NCBI RefSeq assembly: GCF_013343215.1
Contig: NZ_CP039143.1
Location: 620,001 to 684,000, forward strand
From: Acinetobacter sp. 10FS3-1
Lineage (GTDB): Bacteria > Pseudomonadota > Gammaproteobacteria > Pseudomonadales > Moraxellaceae
Length of the DNA: 64,000 bases
Direction: 5' to 3'
The position numbers and the translations under genes were made by a program. Of the stretch, positions 49,405-58,729 are shown one piece after another (position 1 is the stretch's first letter; every line of letters begins with the position of its first letter). The notes below the pieces were generated by a model. It saw only the letters and a list, made by a program, of their open reading frames with translations. It was not told the DNA's origin and ran no database searches.

Positions 49405-51348
49405 ATGAAAAAGAATTTATTATATCCATTTGCTTTAACTACCCTGGTGATGGCTTTAACCGCCTGCGGAGGAGAAAGCGCCAACGTCATACCAGAACCC
49501 GAGGAAGCGACAACCAACGGCTCTTGTAATCCTACAGCAAGTAACTGTCTGGAATGGGGGCTTGAATATCCATTAGATGGTCTGAATTTTAATTGTAGCG
49601 GAGACAAAGAAAATAAGTTTATTACTTTGTTTAATGTACGCGATGGAGTGGCTTCAGGAAGCTGCCGGAAAACAGATCATGTGGAATTTTATATTGAGAG
49701 TCATGGTGGACGTAAGATTGAGCTTGGATCAATTAAACTGGGTGAGTTTCTGAGCTTGAGCACGACCAGCCAGCTTCCACGCTTGGGTGTTCTGGATATT
49801 GCCAAAGGTATTACTGGCCGATCTGTATATGAGTTGAAACCTTCGGATGCCACGGTTCAGGTAGCGATGAAACTGGTGAAAATCTGGCAGACCATGGCAC
49901 TAGATCAAGGGAATATTTATAATCCGACAGATGTACAGCCGCTCTATATCGAAGATAGTCGTAAAGCCCTGGATCAGCTCAGCAAAAATATTAAATTGAC
50001 GGATACTGACTTTGTAGAAATCCTGAAACCGGCACTGGATATTAGCAAGATTAGTGATGAGCAGGCATTTAAGGTGGTGGAAAAGTTAGCCAATATTGCC
50101 AATGCTGCGGTCTATCAGCCAGAATTTTCTTTATTCTCCACATCCGGGATTATCGGCAATCAGTTCTCGGGTTCAGATGGCCTGACGGGATGTAATAAAC
50201 CAAGTTGTGATATTAAAGATAAAACAAATAAATACTTGTTTGGTCATTTCATGTTGATTACCGATCGTCAAGGCTATACTTTCGGCAGTGGACTGCAATG
50301 GCGCGATAGCCAGTTAAAGCTTGCTGATAGTAATCTGAGTTCACTCGGAGGAATCAATGCCGAGTTAATCCGTAAAGTCAAACCCCAGCAGATGACCGCA
50401 AATCCTCAGACCTCATGGATTCACCCTGCAACTAAGACTATTTCAAATTATAAAATGAATATTGGGCATAAAGAGGCAAATAATGAGAGCCAACTTGAGG
50501 TTTATCAGGGGCGTTTGCTCAGTGATTATGTGATGGCTGGAAAAGAAAATTTCTATAAACTGATCACTGGTAAAACCAGTTTAGATGACAATGACCGTGC
50601 AAGCTTAGGCTTATGGCGTATGAATGCGGACAGTGAAGATTATAGGGGAAGCGTAGATCTTTATAAGATTTATCCAATCAGTTATCTGGACCGGCAGGTT
50701 TTTAAAACAGTTGAAAATGTTCGCCCAGGAGAGAGCTATATCTTTCCAATGTACGGTAATCTGGAGTTTAAATTTACAGAGAGCAGTGTTGATCCGGTGA
50801 CAGTCGGAATTATGATTGACAGTAATGGCAATGTGCGTACCAACCGTCAGTCAGCCACCCAACTTTCGACTGATCCAGTGAATGGTTGTATAGGGGACAT
50901 CTTGGCAAATAATCTTTTGGATGAAAGAGGCGTGCAACAATACCGACTCGGGACTTTGGGGCGTGCTTTTACCCAGGATAAAACGGTATCCATGCGTTTG
51001 ATCTTCGCAGATCCGGTGTTTGCTTCATTGAATGGAGCCTTGATTGGACTGAACTCGAGTATTCAAGGTTCAAGTAATTCAGCTGATCTGATTGTGGTCG
51101 GGGGAGCGCTACTGAATTTAAACCATGTGCTGAGTACACCAGTTGGACAAACAGGACGGGTCAGTTTCGCTAACTCTGCTGGAGAAAATGTTGGTTGGGC
51201 CAATACCTATGCCAGCTTCCAGAAAATTTATAATAACAATAATACGGATGAGAGCCCTGCTGATATCGAGGTGGCGAAATATAGTGGTGGAGAAGTCTCT
51301 TTTAGACTGGCTGAGTGTTATCAGGTTAAGGCGAAGACCAATGGATAA
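49405..51348 (+). CDS. filF: Large lipoprotein FilF-like
   Basis: A 647-residue lipoprotein and the last gene of the fil operon. The signal peptide ends in a good lipobox, LTAC, with Cys21 followed by GGES, so it should be anchored in the outer membrane. Several further Cys pairs (SCNPTASNC, CNKPSC and others) suggest disulfides. I see no enzymatic motif. The middle and C-terminal parts alternate short hydrophobic stretches with polar turns, as in beta-rich surface proteins. It begins 20 bases after filE and is followed by a clear terminator. A role as a surface-displayed or assembly lipoprotein is inference. Confidence 0.72.
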   Translation: MKKNLLYPFALTTLVMALTACGGESANVIPEPEEATTNGSCNPTASNCLEWGLEYPLDGLNFNCSGDKENKFITLFNVRDGVASGSCRKTDHVEFYIESHGGRKIELGSIKLGEFLSLSTTSQLPRLGVLDIAKGITGRSVYELKPSDATVQVAMKLVKIWQTMALDQGNIYNPTDVQPLYIEDSRKALDQLSKNIKLTDTDFVEILKPALDISKISDEQAFKVVEKLANIANAAVYQPEFSLFSTSGIIGNQFSGSDGLTGCNKPSCDIKDKTNKYLFGHFMLITDRQGYTFGSGLQWRDSQLKLADSNLSSLGGINAELIRKVKPQQMTANPQTSWIHPATKTISNYKMNIGHKEANNESQLEVYQGRLLSDYVMAGKENFYKLITGKTSLDDNDRASLGLWRMNADSEDYRGSVDLYKIYPISYLDRQVFKTVENVRPGESYIFPMYGNLEFKFTESSVDPVTVGIMIDSNGNVRTNRQSATQLSTDPVNGCIGDILANNLLDERGVQQYRLGTLGRAFTQDKTVSMRLIFADPVFASLNGALIGLNSSIQGSSNSADLIVVGGALLNLNHVLSTPVGQTGRVSFANSAGENVGWANTYASFQKIYNNNNTDESPADIEVAKYSGGEVSFRLAECYQVKAKTNG

Positions 51349-51384
51349 TAAAAGTTATAGATAAGTAACCTGTCTTAAAGCAGG

Positions 51385-51422
51385 ATGCCAGTCAGTGAAA
51401 AAAAATTGACTGGCATTTTTTG
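51385..51422 (+). terminator. Terminator of the fil operon
   Basis: ATGCCAGTCA pairs with TGACTGGCAT around a 12-base A-rich loop, followed by TTTTTG. Confidence 0.9.
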
Positions 51423-51792
51423 TTTGAGGTTCCTGAAAGTAGCTGTTCAAAAACCTCATTTATAATTCGATCCAGAAAGTACCACTGTATTTTGAAATAT
51501 AAAGTGGACTTATATTAAAAATGACGGTTTCTAGAATAAGTGTAAGAGTTGAGGGTCATAGTGCGGTTTTGACATCCATAAAAGCTAAGAACAGATGTTG
51601 GCTTTTGCAGAGATTTTTGGTGTAGATGAGAGGTTTTTATTTTGCTGAAAAAATAATTTATTTAATTCAAGTTTTTGAATATATTAGAAAAATAAGCGTT
51701 TGTTAGGGAAAATAAAAAAATATTTCTAAGGTTTCTTACTGATCACGCTTCATTTTAAGCCAAATTTTTTACTGATTTTCCGACTTTATCAT
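51423..51792. other. AT-rich intergenic region after the fil operon
   Basis: About 370 bases, markedly AT-rich, with no gene or structured element I can support. Confidence 0.4.
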
Positions 51793-52350
51793 TTAACCGG
51801 TGTGATCCAGACGTGTACCGAGAGTTTCCAGATGCAGCGGGAAATGATGAGTTTTACGGTCTTCAAAATAATGCCGAAGTGTCTGCTCTACACTTGGAAA
51901 GGCCAGTTCCGACCAGGGAATATTTTCTTCCTCAAACAGTTGGCTTTCGATGGTTTCTTCACCCGCGCCAAATTTTCCATTAAGCAGGGTGGACTTAAAC
52001 AGGACATAAATCTGGCCAATCCGCGGAATATTATACATACAGTACAACTGTTCAATCTCGATTTCAGCCTCGGCTTCTTCACGAGTTTCTCGCGCTGCCC
52101 CTTGTTCCATGGTCTCAAACAGTTCCATATAGCCGGCGGGTAAAGTCCATAAACCATAACGTGGTTCGATTGCACGGCGGCAGAGCAAGACTTTGTTTTC
52201 CCAGACCACCAAGGCACCACAAATAATTTTGGGGTTGATGTAATGAATATATCCACAGGTGGTACATACCTTGCGAAGCTGCTGGTCGCCTAAAGGAATT
52301 TTATCTGTTGTCGTATGTCCACAATTCACACAGAAGTTCATATTCATCAT
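51793..52350 (-). CDS. Nudix hydrolase with N-terminal zinc ribbon
   Basis: A 185-residue Nudix hydrolase, cleaving nucleoside diphosphate-linked compounds. A zinc ribbon with CVNCG and CTTCG (about residues 5-33) comes first, as in NADH pyrophosphatase-like proteins. The Nudix box is GYMELFETMEQGAARETREEAEAEI, with REEAEAE in place of the usual REUXEE ending (read as RETREEAEAE). The zinc ribbon and the short length fit the ADP-ribose/NADH-type branch but not full-length NudC. Three Met codons lie at the start (52350, 52347, 52341). It is divergent from the CoA-type Nudix gene at 52464, 113 bases away. Confidence 0.85.
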   Translation of the reverse strand: MMNMNFCVNCGHTTTDKIPLGDQQLRKVCTTCGYIHYINPKIICGALVVWENKVLLCRRAIEPRYGLWTLPAGYMELFETMEQGAARETREEAEAEIEIEQLYCMYNIPRIGQIYVLFKSTLLNGKFGAGEETIESQLFEEENIPWSELAFPSVEQTLRHYFEDRKTHHFPLHLETLGTRLDHTG

Positions 52351-52463
52351 CAATGATACTGGGTAAGGTCAGGATAACTGAAAAATCAAATTTTGGCATC
52401 ATTTCTATCCAGTTGAATCAAAAATCAGCTATGATGAAATCATCCTTATCAGGAGAAAAATCA

Positions 52464-53078
52464 ATGCATGAGCTGGAATTGACACAAAAGTTACAGCAAC
52501 GTTTACGTTTTTCCAAACGTATTCAGATTGCACATGCTGCTGTGTTGATTGCTATTACAGATGAAGCTAATCCCAAAGTATTACTGACACGCCGTTCGGC
52601 TTATCTGAATAGTCATGCCGGAGAAGTTTCCTTTCCAGGCGGGAAACGTGATCCACAGGATACCAGTAATATTGTCGTGGCTCTGCGAGAAGCCTATGAG
52701 GAAACGGCACTCAGCCCTTTTGATGTACATTTAATGGGTGACCTGCCCATGCAAAAAGCCCGAAATGGCATGCTGGTCAAACCGATTGTCGGACTGATTC
52801 CACCACAGGTTGAGCTGATTGCTCAACCTTCAGAAATTGACCGGATATTTTTTGTTTCTTTACAGCATTTGCTGGATGCCCAGCCGATACCTTATGAAGT
52901 GCGCTTTGCTCAGCAGTCCTTATATTTTCCGAGTATGCGGGTGGAGAATGAAATTGTCTGGGGCCTGACGGCGCGTATGTTGATTTCATTATTTCAGTAT
53001 GGTTTGGATTATAAAAAAGACTGGCCATTTTTACTGAATTCACCTGTGTTTACACGCTCCAAATTTTTTAACTATTGA
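52464..53078 (+). CDS. CoA pyrophosphatase-type Nudix hydrolase (NudL/YeaB-like)
   Basis: A 204-residue Nudix protein that probably splits coenzyme A or its derivatives. The UPF0035/CoA-type signature lies before and within the Nudix box: LTRRSAYLNSHAGEVSFPGG and KRDPQDTSNIVVALREAYEETAL. I start at ATG 52464, preceded by AGGAGAAAAATC; the frame is open from 52308 but that extension has no ribosome site. It overlaps nothing and the next gene begins 14 bases after its end. Confidence 0.88.
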   Translation: MHELELTQKLQQRLRFSKRIQIAHAAVLIAITDEANPKVLLTRRSAYLNSHAGEVSFPGGKRDPQDTSNIVVALREAYEETALSPFDVHLMGDLPMQKARNGMLVKPIVGLIPPQVELIAQPSEIDRIFFVSLQHLLDAQPIPYEVRFAQQSLYFPSMRVENEIVWGLTARMLISLFQYGLDYKKDWPFLLNSPVFTRSKFFNY

Positions 53079-53092
53079 ACAGGATTTCAGCC

Positions 53093-53623
53093 ATGTTATA
53101 CAAGTTTCAGGGACATATGCCTCAAGCACTGCATCAACCGTGGGACGGTTGGGTTGCCCCGACTGCGACAGTGATCGGGCAGGTCGAACTCGGCAAGCAG
53201 GTTAGCATCTGGTTTGGTGCAGTGGTCCGTGCAGATAACAGTAAAATTCATTTGGGGGATTTTACCAATGTACAGGAAAATGCTGTGCTACATACTGATG
53301 CGGGCATTGAGATGCATATCGGCAATTATGTCACCATTGGTCATCAGGCGATGTTGCACGGCTGTACCATTGGCGAGAATAGCCTGATCGGGATTCAGGC
53401 CGTGATCCTGAACCATGCAGTGATTGGTAAGAATTGTATTATTGGCGCCAATGCCTTGATTCCGGAAGGCAAAGTAATTCCTGACAATTCGGTCGTGATG
53501 GGATCTCCTGGCAAGGTTGTCAAGACTCTGGATGAAGCCAGTATTCAAAAGCTGAAAATGAGCGCGATGCATTATGCCGGGCATTTTCCGAAATTCCAGG
53601 CTCTGGAAGAAGTTCAGCTCTAA
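53093..53623 (+). CDS. Gamma-carbonic-anhydrase-family protein (YrdA/PaaY-like)
   Basis: A 176-residue left-handed beta-helix protein made of hexapeptide repeats (IGQVELGKQVSIWFGAVVRAD, VQENAVLHTDAG and so on). The three zinc-ligand histidines of the family are visible in VLHTD, TIGHQAMLHGC. Members include gamma-type carbonic anhydrases and YrdA, whose activity is uncertain, so I do not assign an enzyme. I start at ATG 53093; the 53075 TTG reading overlaps the previous gene. It follows the Nudix gene by 14 bases and ends before a terminator. Confidence 0.88.
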   Translation: MLYKFQGHMPQALHQPWDGWVAPTATVIGQVELGKQVSIWFGAVVRADNSKIHLGDFTNVQENAVLHTDAGIEMHIGNYVTIGHQAMLHGCTIGENSLIGIQAVILNHAVIGKNCIIGANALIPEGKVIPDNSVVMGSPGKVVKTLDEASIQKLKMSAMHYAGHFPKFQALEEVQL

Positions 53624-53732
53624 TTCAAAATTTTATCAAACTTAGAGCTGTTAACACGTCATAAATAGATTGGGCTGTGGATCAGGCATCGCTTTGTTCG
53701 CAGCACAAAAGGATAAGCATACTCTCCAATAA

Positions 53733-53757
53733 GCCTAGATTTTTCTAGGCATTTTTG
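53733..53757 (+). terminator. Terminator after the gamma-carbonic-anhydrase-like gene
   Basis: GCCTAGA pairs with TCTAGGC around TTTT, followed by ATTTTTG. Confidence 0.8.
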
Positions 53758-53840
53758 TATCCTGCTCGTGAAAATCTCGCCTAGAAGATAGCAGTGGAGT
53801 ATTATATCTGCGTTTTTATATTCTCTGAATAAGGGTGTGC

Positions 53841-54506
53841 ATGAAAGTGCTGGCACTGGAAACTGCCAATGAGCAGTGTTCCATTTCTGTGATTGATGAT
53901 ACTCAAACGTTATTTTTTCAGCTGGATGCGCGCGCCAAGGCACAAACGCAAACCATTCTTCCCATGATTGAACAAGGCTTGAACGAGTTGGGACTAGCTG
54001 TAGCTGATCTCACCGCGATTGCTTTTAGCCGTGGACCGGGTTCATTTAGTGGCGTCCGGATTAATGCAGCAGTGACTCAAGCCCTGGCCTGGTCAAATGA
54101 CTTGCCAGTGATTCCTGTCTCGACTTTACAGGCTTTAGCACAGGCAGCTTATCGTTTGCAGGGGCTAACCGAAGTCTCTGCTGTGCTGGATGCGCGCATG
54201 AACGAAGTTTACATTGCTAGCTATCGGCTTGATGATGCAGGCATTATGCAGCCAGTCCATGAAGAACAATTATTAAGTTATGCCGATGGGGCTAAGGCTG
54301 CCATATTTATGCCAGTAGGTTCAGGTGTCGAGCTGGTTCAAAATGAACAGTCTGATTATAAAACAGTGAGTGCAACTGCACAGGATATTGCAGTCATTGC
54401 ACGTGCGGCAGCAAAAAATGAAAACTGGGTCAGTGCAGAATTAGCATTACCTGTTTATTTACGTGAGAACGCGTGGAAAAAAATTCCAGAACAAGGCAAA
54501 GCATAA
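53841..54506 (+). CDS. tsaB: tRNA threonylcarbamoyladenosine synthesis protein TsaB
   Basis: Partner of TsaD in making the t6A37 modification of ANN-decoding tRNAs. The 221-residue ASKHA-fold protein has VLALETANEQCSISV at the start (phosphate-binding loop region), FSRGPGSFSGVRINAAVTQALAW as the family hallmark, and VLDARMNEVYIASYRL. The ATG at 53841 is preferred over the GTG at 53835. AAGGG lies upstream. uppP and rsmJ follow closely, and the trio reads as one operon. Confidence 0.95.
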   Translation: MKVLALETANEQCSISVIDDTQTLFFQLDARAKAQTQTILPMIEQGLNELGLAVADLTAIAFSRGPGSFSGVRINAAVTQALAWSNDLPVIPVSTLQALAQAAYRLQGLTEVSAVLDARMNEVYIASYRLDDAGIMQPVHEEQLLSYADGAKAAIFMPVGSGVELVQNEQSDYKTVSATAQDIAVIARAAAKNENWVSAELALPVYLRENAWKKIPEQGKA

Positions 54507-54522
54507 TTAATTAGGATTAAGC

Positions 54523-55347
54523 ATGGATCTTTTACTGCTGCTCAAAGCGGCAATCATGGGTATAGTCGAAGGTATTACCGAGTTTTTGCCTATTTCCAGT
54601 ACTGGGCATCTGATTTTGGCTTCAGAGTTAATGAACTTCTGGAGCAAAGAAAAAAGTGATGTATTTGTGATTGCCATTCAGATGGGAGCAATTGCTGCGG
54701 TTATTTATGAATACTGGACCCGACTCTGGGGTGCGGCGACCGGGATTGTAAGTGGCGAACCTCAGGGACGCCGTTTGGGTATTGGATTGATACTGGCTTC
54801 TATTCCGATTGTGCTGGTCGGTCTGACTTTGGGACAAACTGTCAAAGAGCTGTTATTTAACAATATTGCGATTGCCATTGGGCTGATTGTGGGTGGCCTG
54901 ATCATTATCTGGATCGAAAAGAATCCTCCGCAGGTGCGCGCCAAAGAGGTGGAAGATCTGACTATTAAAGATGCGGTCTGGATCGGACTGATTCAGGTTT
55001 TGTCCTTGATACCGGGCACTTCACGCTCGGGTGCGACCATTATTGGGGCGATGTTCCTCGGTGTATCGCGTAAGGCGGCAACTGAGTTTTCTTTCTTTCT
55101 GGGAATTCCGGTGATTGTGGGGGCGGGTCTGCTCGACCTGTATCAAAGCTATGGGGTTTTCCATACCACCGAAGACTGGGTCGTGCTGGCAGTCGGGATT
55201 TTGGTGTCCTTTGTTTCGGCCTTGCTATTAATCCGTGCTTTGGTGGCATATGTAGCCAAACGCGATTTCATGATCTTTGCCTGGTACCGGATTGTATCCG
55301 GGCTGCTGATCTTGTTATTTGCCTATACAGGTTGGACATTATGGTAA
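54523..55347 (+). CDS. uppP: Undecaprenyl-diphosphatase
   Basis: Integral-membrane phosphatase that recycles undecaprenyl pyrophosphate, the lipid carrier of cell-wall synthesis; overproduction gives bacitracin resistance. The 274-residue protein has about eight membrane segments. Its catalytic motifs are present: [19 protein letters not shown] (the conserved Glu/Ser/His) and [15 protein letters not shown] (the PGTSRSGAT motif). It starts at ATG 54523, 16 bases after tsaB, and its last codons overlap the start of rsmJ. Confidence 0.96.
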   Translation: MDLLLLLKAAIMGIVEGITEFLPISSTGHLILASELMNFWSKEKSDVFVIAIQMGAIAAVIYEYWTRLWGAATGIVSGEPQGRRLGIGLILASIPIVLVGLTLGQTVKELLFNNIAIAIGLIVGGLIIIWIEKNPPQVRAKEVEDLTIKDAVWIGLIQVLSLIPGTSRSGATIIGAMFLGVSRKAATEFSFFLGIPVIVGAGLLDLYQSYGVFHTTEDWVVLAVGILVSFVSALLLIRALVAYVAKRDFMIFAWYRIVSGLLILLFAYTGWTLW

Positions 55348-56159
55348 ACCAGATTCGTCTCTATACCGAATCTGACCATGTAGAGAAAGCACAGCACTTT
55401 GAGGCTGTGCTTTCTTCTCGTGGAGTAGAGACTGAAATTGTAACAGTAGAACAACTAAATGCTCGCTTTCTCCGTTTACATCCCGAGCTTGGTCTGTGTG
55501 TCGATGTGGACGGCTTGTGGCTATGTGCCAATGGCATGAAAATGCAGCCTGACTGGCAGGCCGAAACGGCCCGTTTAAAGCGTGCATCTTTAAAGTCGGA
55601 AATGATCGCCCGTGCCTGTAATCTGGCAGAAAAACCGTTTCTGATTGATGCGACGGCGGGTTTGGGTCATGACAGCCTGTTAATGGCACATTTAGGTGCC
55701 CAAGTCACTCTGGTAGAGCGGCACCCGATTTTATTTACCCTGCTGGAAGACAGCCATATCCGTGCCCGTCAGGATACCTTTTTGAGTCAGGTGGTTGCGC
55801 GTATTCATCTGGTTTTTTCTGACTCGGCAGATTATTTAAAATCCCGGGTGGAACAGAAAAACCTGGTCGATGTGGTGTATCTGGACCCGATGTTTCCACA
55901 GCGTGACCAGAACCAGCAAGCGCCCAAAAAGCAGGCACAGGTCAAAAAGCAGATGCAGCTCTTGCACCTGCTACTGCCAGAAGATGGAGAAATGGATCTG
56001 GGCGATCATCTGCTGGAACTGGCACAGGATATTGCAAAACGGGTGGTGGTAAAACGTCCGCGTCTGGCGGTTTTTTTGGCGGGCAAACAGCCAGATCATC
56101 AGTGGCAAGGTGATGCTTGCCGTTTTGATGCATATTTTCAGCATGAACTTGTAGCTTAA
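55341..56159 (+). CDS. rsmJ: 16S rRNA (guanine1516-N2)-methyltransferase RsmJ
   Basis: Methylates G1516 of 16S rRNA with S-adenosylmethionine. The 272-residue protein has the family motifs [29 protein letters not shown] (SAM-binding strand and loop, with the acidic E of VERHP) and [11 protein letters not shown] (the catalytic DPMFP motif). The start at 55341 (ATGGTAA) overlaps the uppP stop codon by seven bases; a reading from 55332 adds three residues. It is the last gene of the tsaB-uppP-rsmJ operon. Confidence 0.95.
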   Translation: MVNQIRLYTESDHVEKAQHFEAVLSSRGVETEIVTVEQLNARFLRLHPELGLCVDVDGLWLCANGMKMQPDWQAETARLKRASLKSEMIARACNLAEKPFLIDATAGLGHDSLLMAHLGAQVTLVERHPILFTLLEDSHIRARQDTFLSQVVARIHLVFSDSADYLKSRVEQKNLVDVVYLDPMFPQRDQNQQAPKKQAQVKKQMQLLHLLLPEDGEMDLGDHLLELAQDIAKRVVVKRPRLAVFLAGKQPDHQWQGDACRFDAYFQHELVA

Positions 56160-56283
56160 TATGATAACTGCTTCTAAATTAATCAAGGATTTGTTATATA
56201 TGTAACAACTGGCATTGATAAAACTATTATCAGACATACACTTATTCAACACTTGAGCGAGCTATTTATCTCCCTGACCTCCT

Positions 56284-57666
56284 ATGATCGACTTTAAACC
56301 CTCCATTAATTTTTGGCATGATTTTAAAAGCAACCAAATGGCTGGAGTATGGTTATTTTTAGGATCGCGACGCTCGTTGCAGCTGGTGCGTCCTTCCATT
56401 GTCCAGCTGGTGTTTTGGGGAGTTTTGGGTGGCTGTGCCAACAGCCTGTTTAGCTGGCTGAGTTCTGGCCGTATTGGTGATTTTAACTCGCAAGGTCTGA
56501 TCAGCTATGCGCTCTGGCCTTTTATTGCCCTGATTGTCGGGATTTTTCTGTCCCAGCGGATTAATAATCCACGTTTGATGCTGGTGCCGGCCTTGTTATG
56601 GCTGGTACTCGATACGCATATCATGCTGTTTCAATCTCTGATTCAGTATCTCGGGGATATCGATTATCTGCCTTATGTGTTGTATCCGTATATTCCGACC
56701 CTATTTGTGGTGCTGTTTGTCTGGCAAAGTCTGGCAGTGGTCTGGGTGATCTCGCGTGAGCTGCAATGGCCATGGTGGGAACGGGCGCTGATTATACTGG
56801 CCACTTTATTTACTCTGGTGGTCTGGCAGATTTCGATTAAGGACCAGCCGATCTGGAAAGTGGAGGAAACTCCGCCAAGTTTTGCAGAAGATGCCTTTTA
56901 TGCACAGCCGACGCTGCTGAATAAAGCGCTGGACAATATTCAGTATGGTGAGTTTGCCCAGTCGCACTGGTATTTTATGGGGATTGCTGGCGCCAGTTAC
57001 CAGGATGTGTTTTATTCGGAAATCGAGCGGATTAAAGAACAGTTTGATACCCGTTTTGGTACCTATGGCCGTTCCATTGCCCTGGTGAATCATCCAGCGA
57101 CCCGCACCCAGATACCGATTGCCTCCAGAACCAGTATGGAGTTGGCGCTACGCCGCATTGGCCAGCAGATGAACCGTGAAAGTGATGTGCTGTTTTTGTA
57201 TATGACCTCTCATGGTTTGCCAAATACTTTTGAAATGGAAAATGCACCTTTGGATCTGGCACAGGTCGATCCGAAATGGTTACGCGAGACGCTGGATGCT
57301 TCCGGCATTCGCTGGCGGGTGATTGTCATTTCCGCCTGTTTCTCAGGAAGCTTTGTCTCAGCCTTGCAAAATGATAATACTCTGGTTATTACTGCTTCTG
57401 CGGCGGACCGCCAGTCTTTTGGCTGTTCGAATGAAGCCGACTATACTTATTTTGGTCGCGCGTTTTTTGATGAAGCCATGCGTGAGAACAGCAGTTTAAA
57501 AGCGTCTTTTGAACAGGCCGCAAATACAGTAGCCAAATGGGAGTCTGCTCAAGGTTTTGAGCCATCAGAACCGCAGTGGATGATTGGCAAGAATATGGAA
57601 CTGATGTTGCCGCAACTGGAGCAGCAGTTATTTCCAGAGATGACAACCGTGAAACAGTCTCCTTAA
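56284..57666 (+). CDS. Membrane-anchored C13 (legumain/caspase-fold) peptidase
   Basis: A 460-residue protein whose N-terminal 185 residues carry about five or six membrane segments and whose C-terminal half is a C13-family peptidase domain. The catalytic pair is visible: His310 in LYMTSHGLP and Cys352 in VISACFSGSF, the HG...ACxSG arrangement of the caspase/legumain clan. The region FDTRFGTYGRSIALVNHPATR also belongs to the domain. It should sit in the inner membrane with the protease on one face; the first segments do not look like a cleaved signal. Substrate and role are unknown. It starts at ATG 56284 and ends just upstream of fghA. Confidence 0.85.
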   Translation: MIDFKPSINFWHDFKSNQMAGVWLFLGSRRSLQLVRPSIVQLVFWGVLGGCANSLFSWLSSGRIGDFNSQGLISYALWPFIALIVGIFLSQRINNPRLMLVPALLWLVLDTHIMLFQSLIQYLGDIDYLPYVLYPYIPTLFVVLFVWQSLAVVWVISRELQWPWWERALIILATLFTLVVWQISIKDQPIWKVEETPPSFAEDAFYAQPTLLNKALDNIQYGEFAQSHWYFMGIAGASYQDVFYSEIERIKEQFDTRFGTYGRSIALVNHPATRTQIPIASRTSMELALRRIGQQMNRESDVLFLYMTSHGLPNTFEMENAPLDLAQVDPKWLRETLDASGIRWRVIVISACFSGSFVSALQNDNTLVITASAADRQSFGCSNEADYTYFGRAFFDEAMRENSSLKASFEQAANTVAKWESAQGFEPSEPQWMIGKNMELMLPQLEQQLFPEMTTVKQSP

Positions 57667-57710
57667 ATATTTTTTTCGCAGCAGGTCTGCAAGCAGAATA
57701 GGGATATAGC

Positions 57711-58547
57711 ATGGAACTTGTACAGAACAATAGAAGCTTCGACGGTGAACAGCGGATTTATCGTTTTGATTGCAAAACCTTAAAAACCCCGACCAGATTT
57801 GGAATTTTTCTGCCGCCTCAAGCGCTGGCCGGGGAGAGCTGTCCAGCACTGTTTTACCTTGCTGGCCTGACCTGTACTGAGGAAACTTTTGCAATTAAGG
57901 CTCATGCACAGCGTTTGGCGGCACAATTGGGCCTGATTCTGATTACTCCGGATACCTCACCACGTGGAGAAGGGGTGGCAGAAGGCGACAACTGGGATAT
58001 TGGTCAAGGTGCCGGATTTTATATCAATGCAACCCAGACACCTTGGGCTGAGCATTATCAGATGGAAAGCTTTATCGTAGATGAGCTTTACCAGCTGGTG
58101 AGTGATGAGTTTGTGATTCAGCCAGGCAAAATCGGGATTTTCGGTCATAGTATGGGTGGACATGGCGCGCTTACCCTGGCTTTTAAATATCCTGAAAAAT
58201 TTAGCTCTGTCTCGGCATTTGCCCCGATCTGTGCGCCAAGTCAGTGTCCATGGGGAGAAAAAGCCTTTAGCCATTACTTGGGTGAGAACCGGGCTGAATG
58301 GCAGCAACATGATGCAACTGAGCTGATCAAAGCCAAAGGGGTTTTATTTAATGATATTCTGATTGATCAGGGTTCTTCTGATCAGTTCTATAATCAGCTG
58401 AATCCGGCGCTGTTTCAGCAGGCCTGTGACAGTGTGCAGCAGAAACTCACACTACGTGAACATCCGGGATATGATCATGGCTATTACTTTATTCAAAGTT
58501 TTATCGATGATCATTTGCAGTTTCATGCGGTACAATTACAACCTTAA
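57711..58547 (+). CDS. fghA: S-formylglutathione hydrolase
   Basis: Hydrolyses S-formylglutathione to formate and glutathione in the glutathione-dependent detoxification of formaldehyde. The 278-residue alpha/beta hydrolase has the nucleophile Ser147 in GHSMGGHGAL, the His of PGYDHGYYFI near the end, and the LYYLAGLTCTEETF-like loop (FYLAGLTCTEETF). The usual formaldehyde dehydrogenase gene (adhC/frmA) is not adjacent, which is odd but not unknown in this genus. It starts at ATG 57711, 44 bases after the C13 peptidase gene. Confidence 0.93.
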   Translation: MELVQNNRSFDGEQRIYRFDCKTLKTPTRFGIFLPPQALAGESCPALFYLAGLTCTEETFAIKAHAQRLAAQLGLILITPDTSPRGEGVAEGDNWDIGQGAGFYINATQTPWAEHYQMESFIVDELYQLVSDEFVIQPGKIGIFGHSMGGHGALTLAFKYPEKFSSVSAFAPICAPSQCPWGEKAFSHYLGENRAEWQQHDATELIKAKGVLFNDILIDQGSSDQFYNQLNPALFQQACDSVQQKLTLREHPGYDHGYYFIQSFIDDHLQFHAVQLQP

Positions 58548-58581
58548 GTGACTTTAAGGCTTATATAACTAAAAGAAAAAA

Positions 58582-58615
58582 TAGCATGGGCCCAATTAGA
58601 GCGTGGCCCATGTTC
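58582..58615 (+). terminator. Hairpin after fghA
   Basis: CATGGGCC (58585-58592) pairs with GGCCCATG (58605-58612). The T tract after it is weak. Confidence 0.5.
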
Positions 58616-58729
58616 TTAGGAATCAATTCTTATAATAAAAACCAGGATAATTCATGCAAAACTCAAGCAATATTCAGTCTTCTTTTGAAGATTCCGGGAC
58701 CTTATCTTTTCCAGTTGAGCCTCGCGTCA

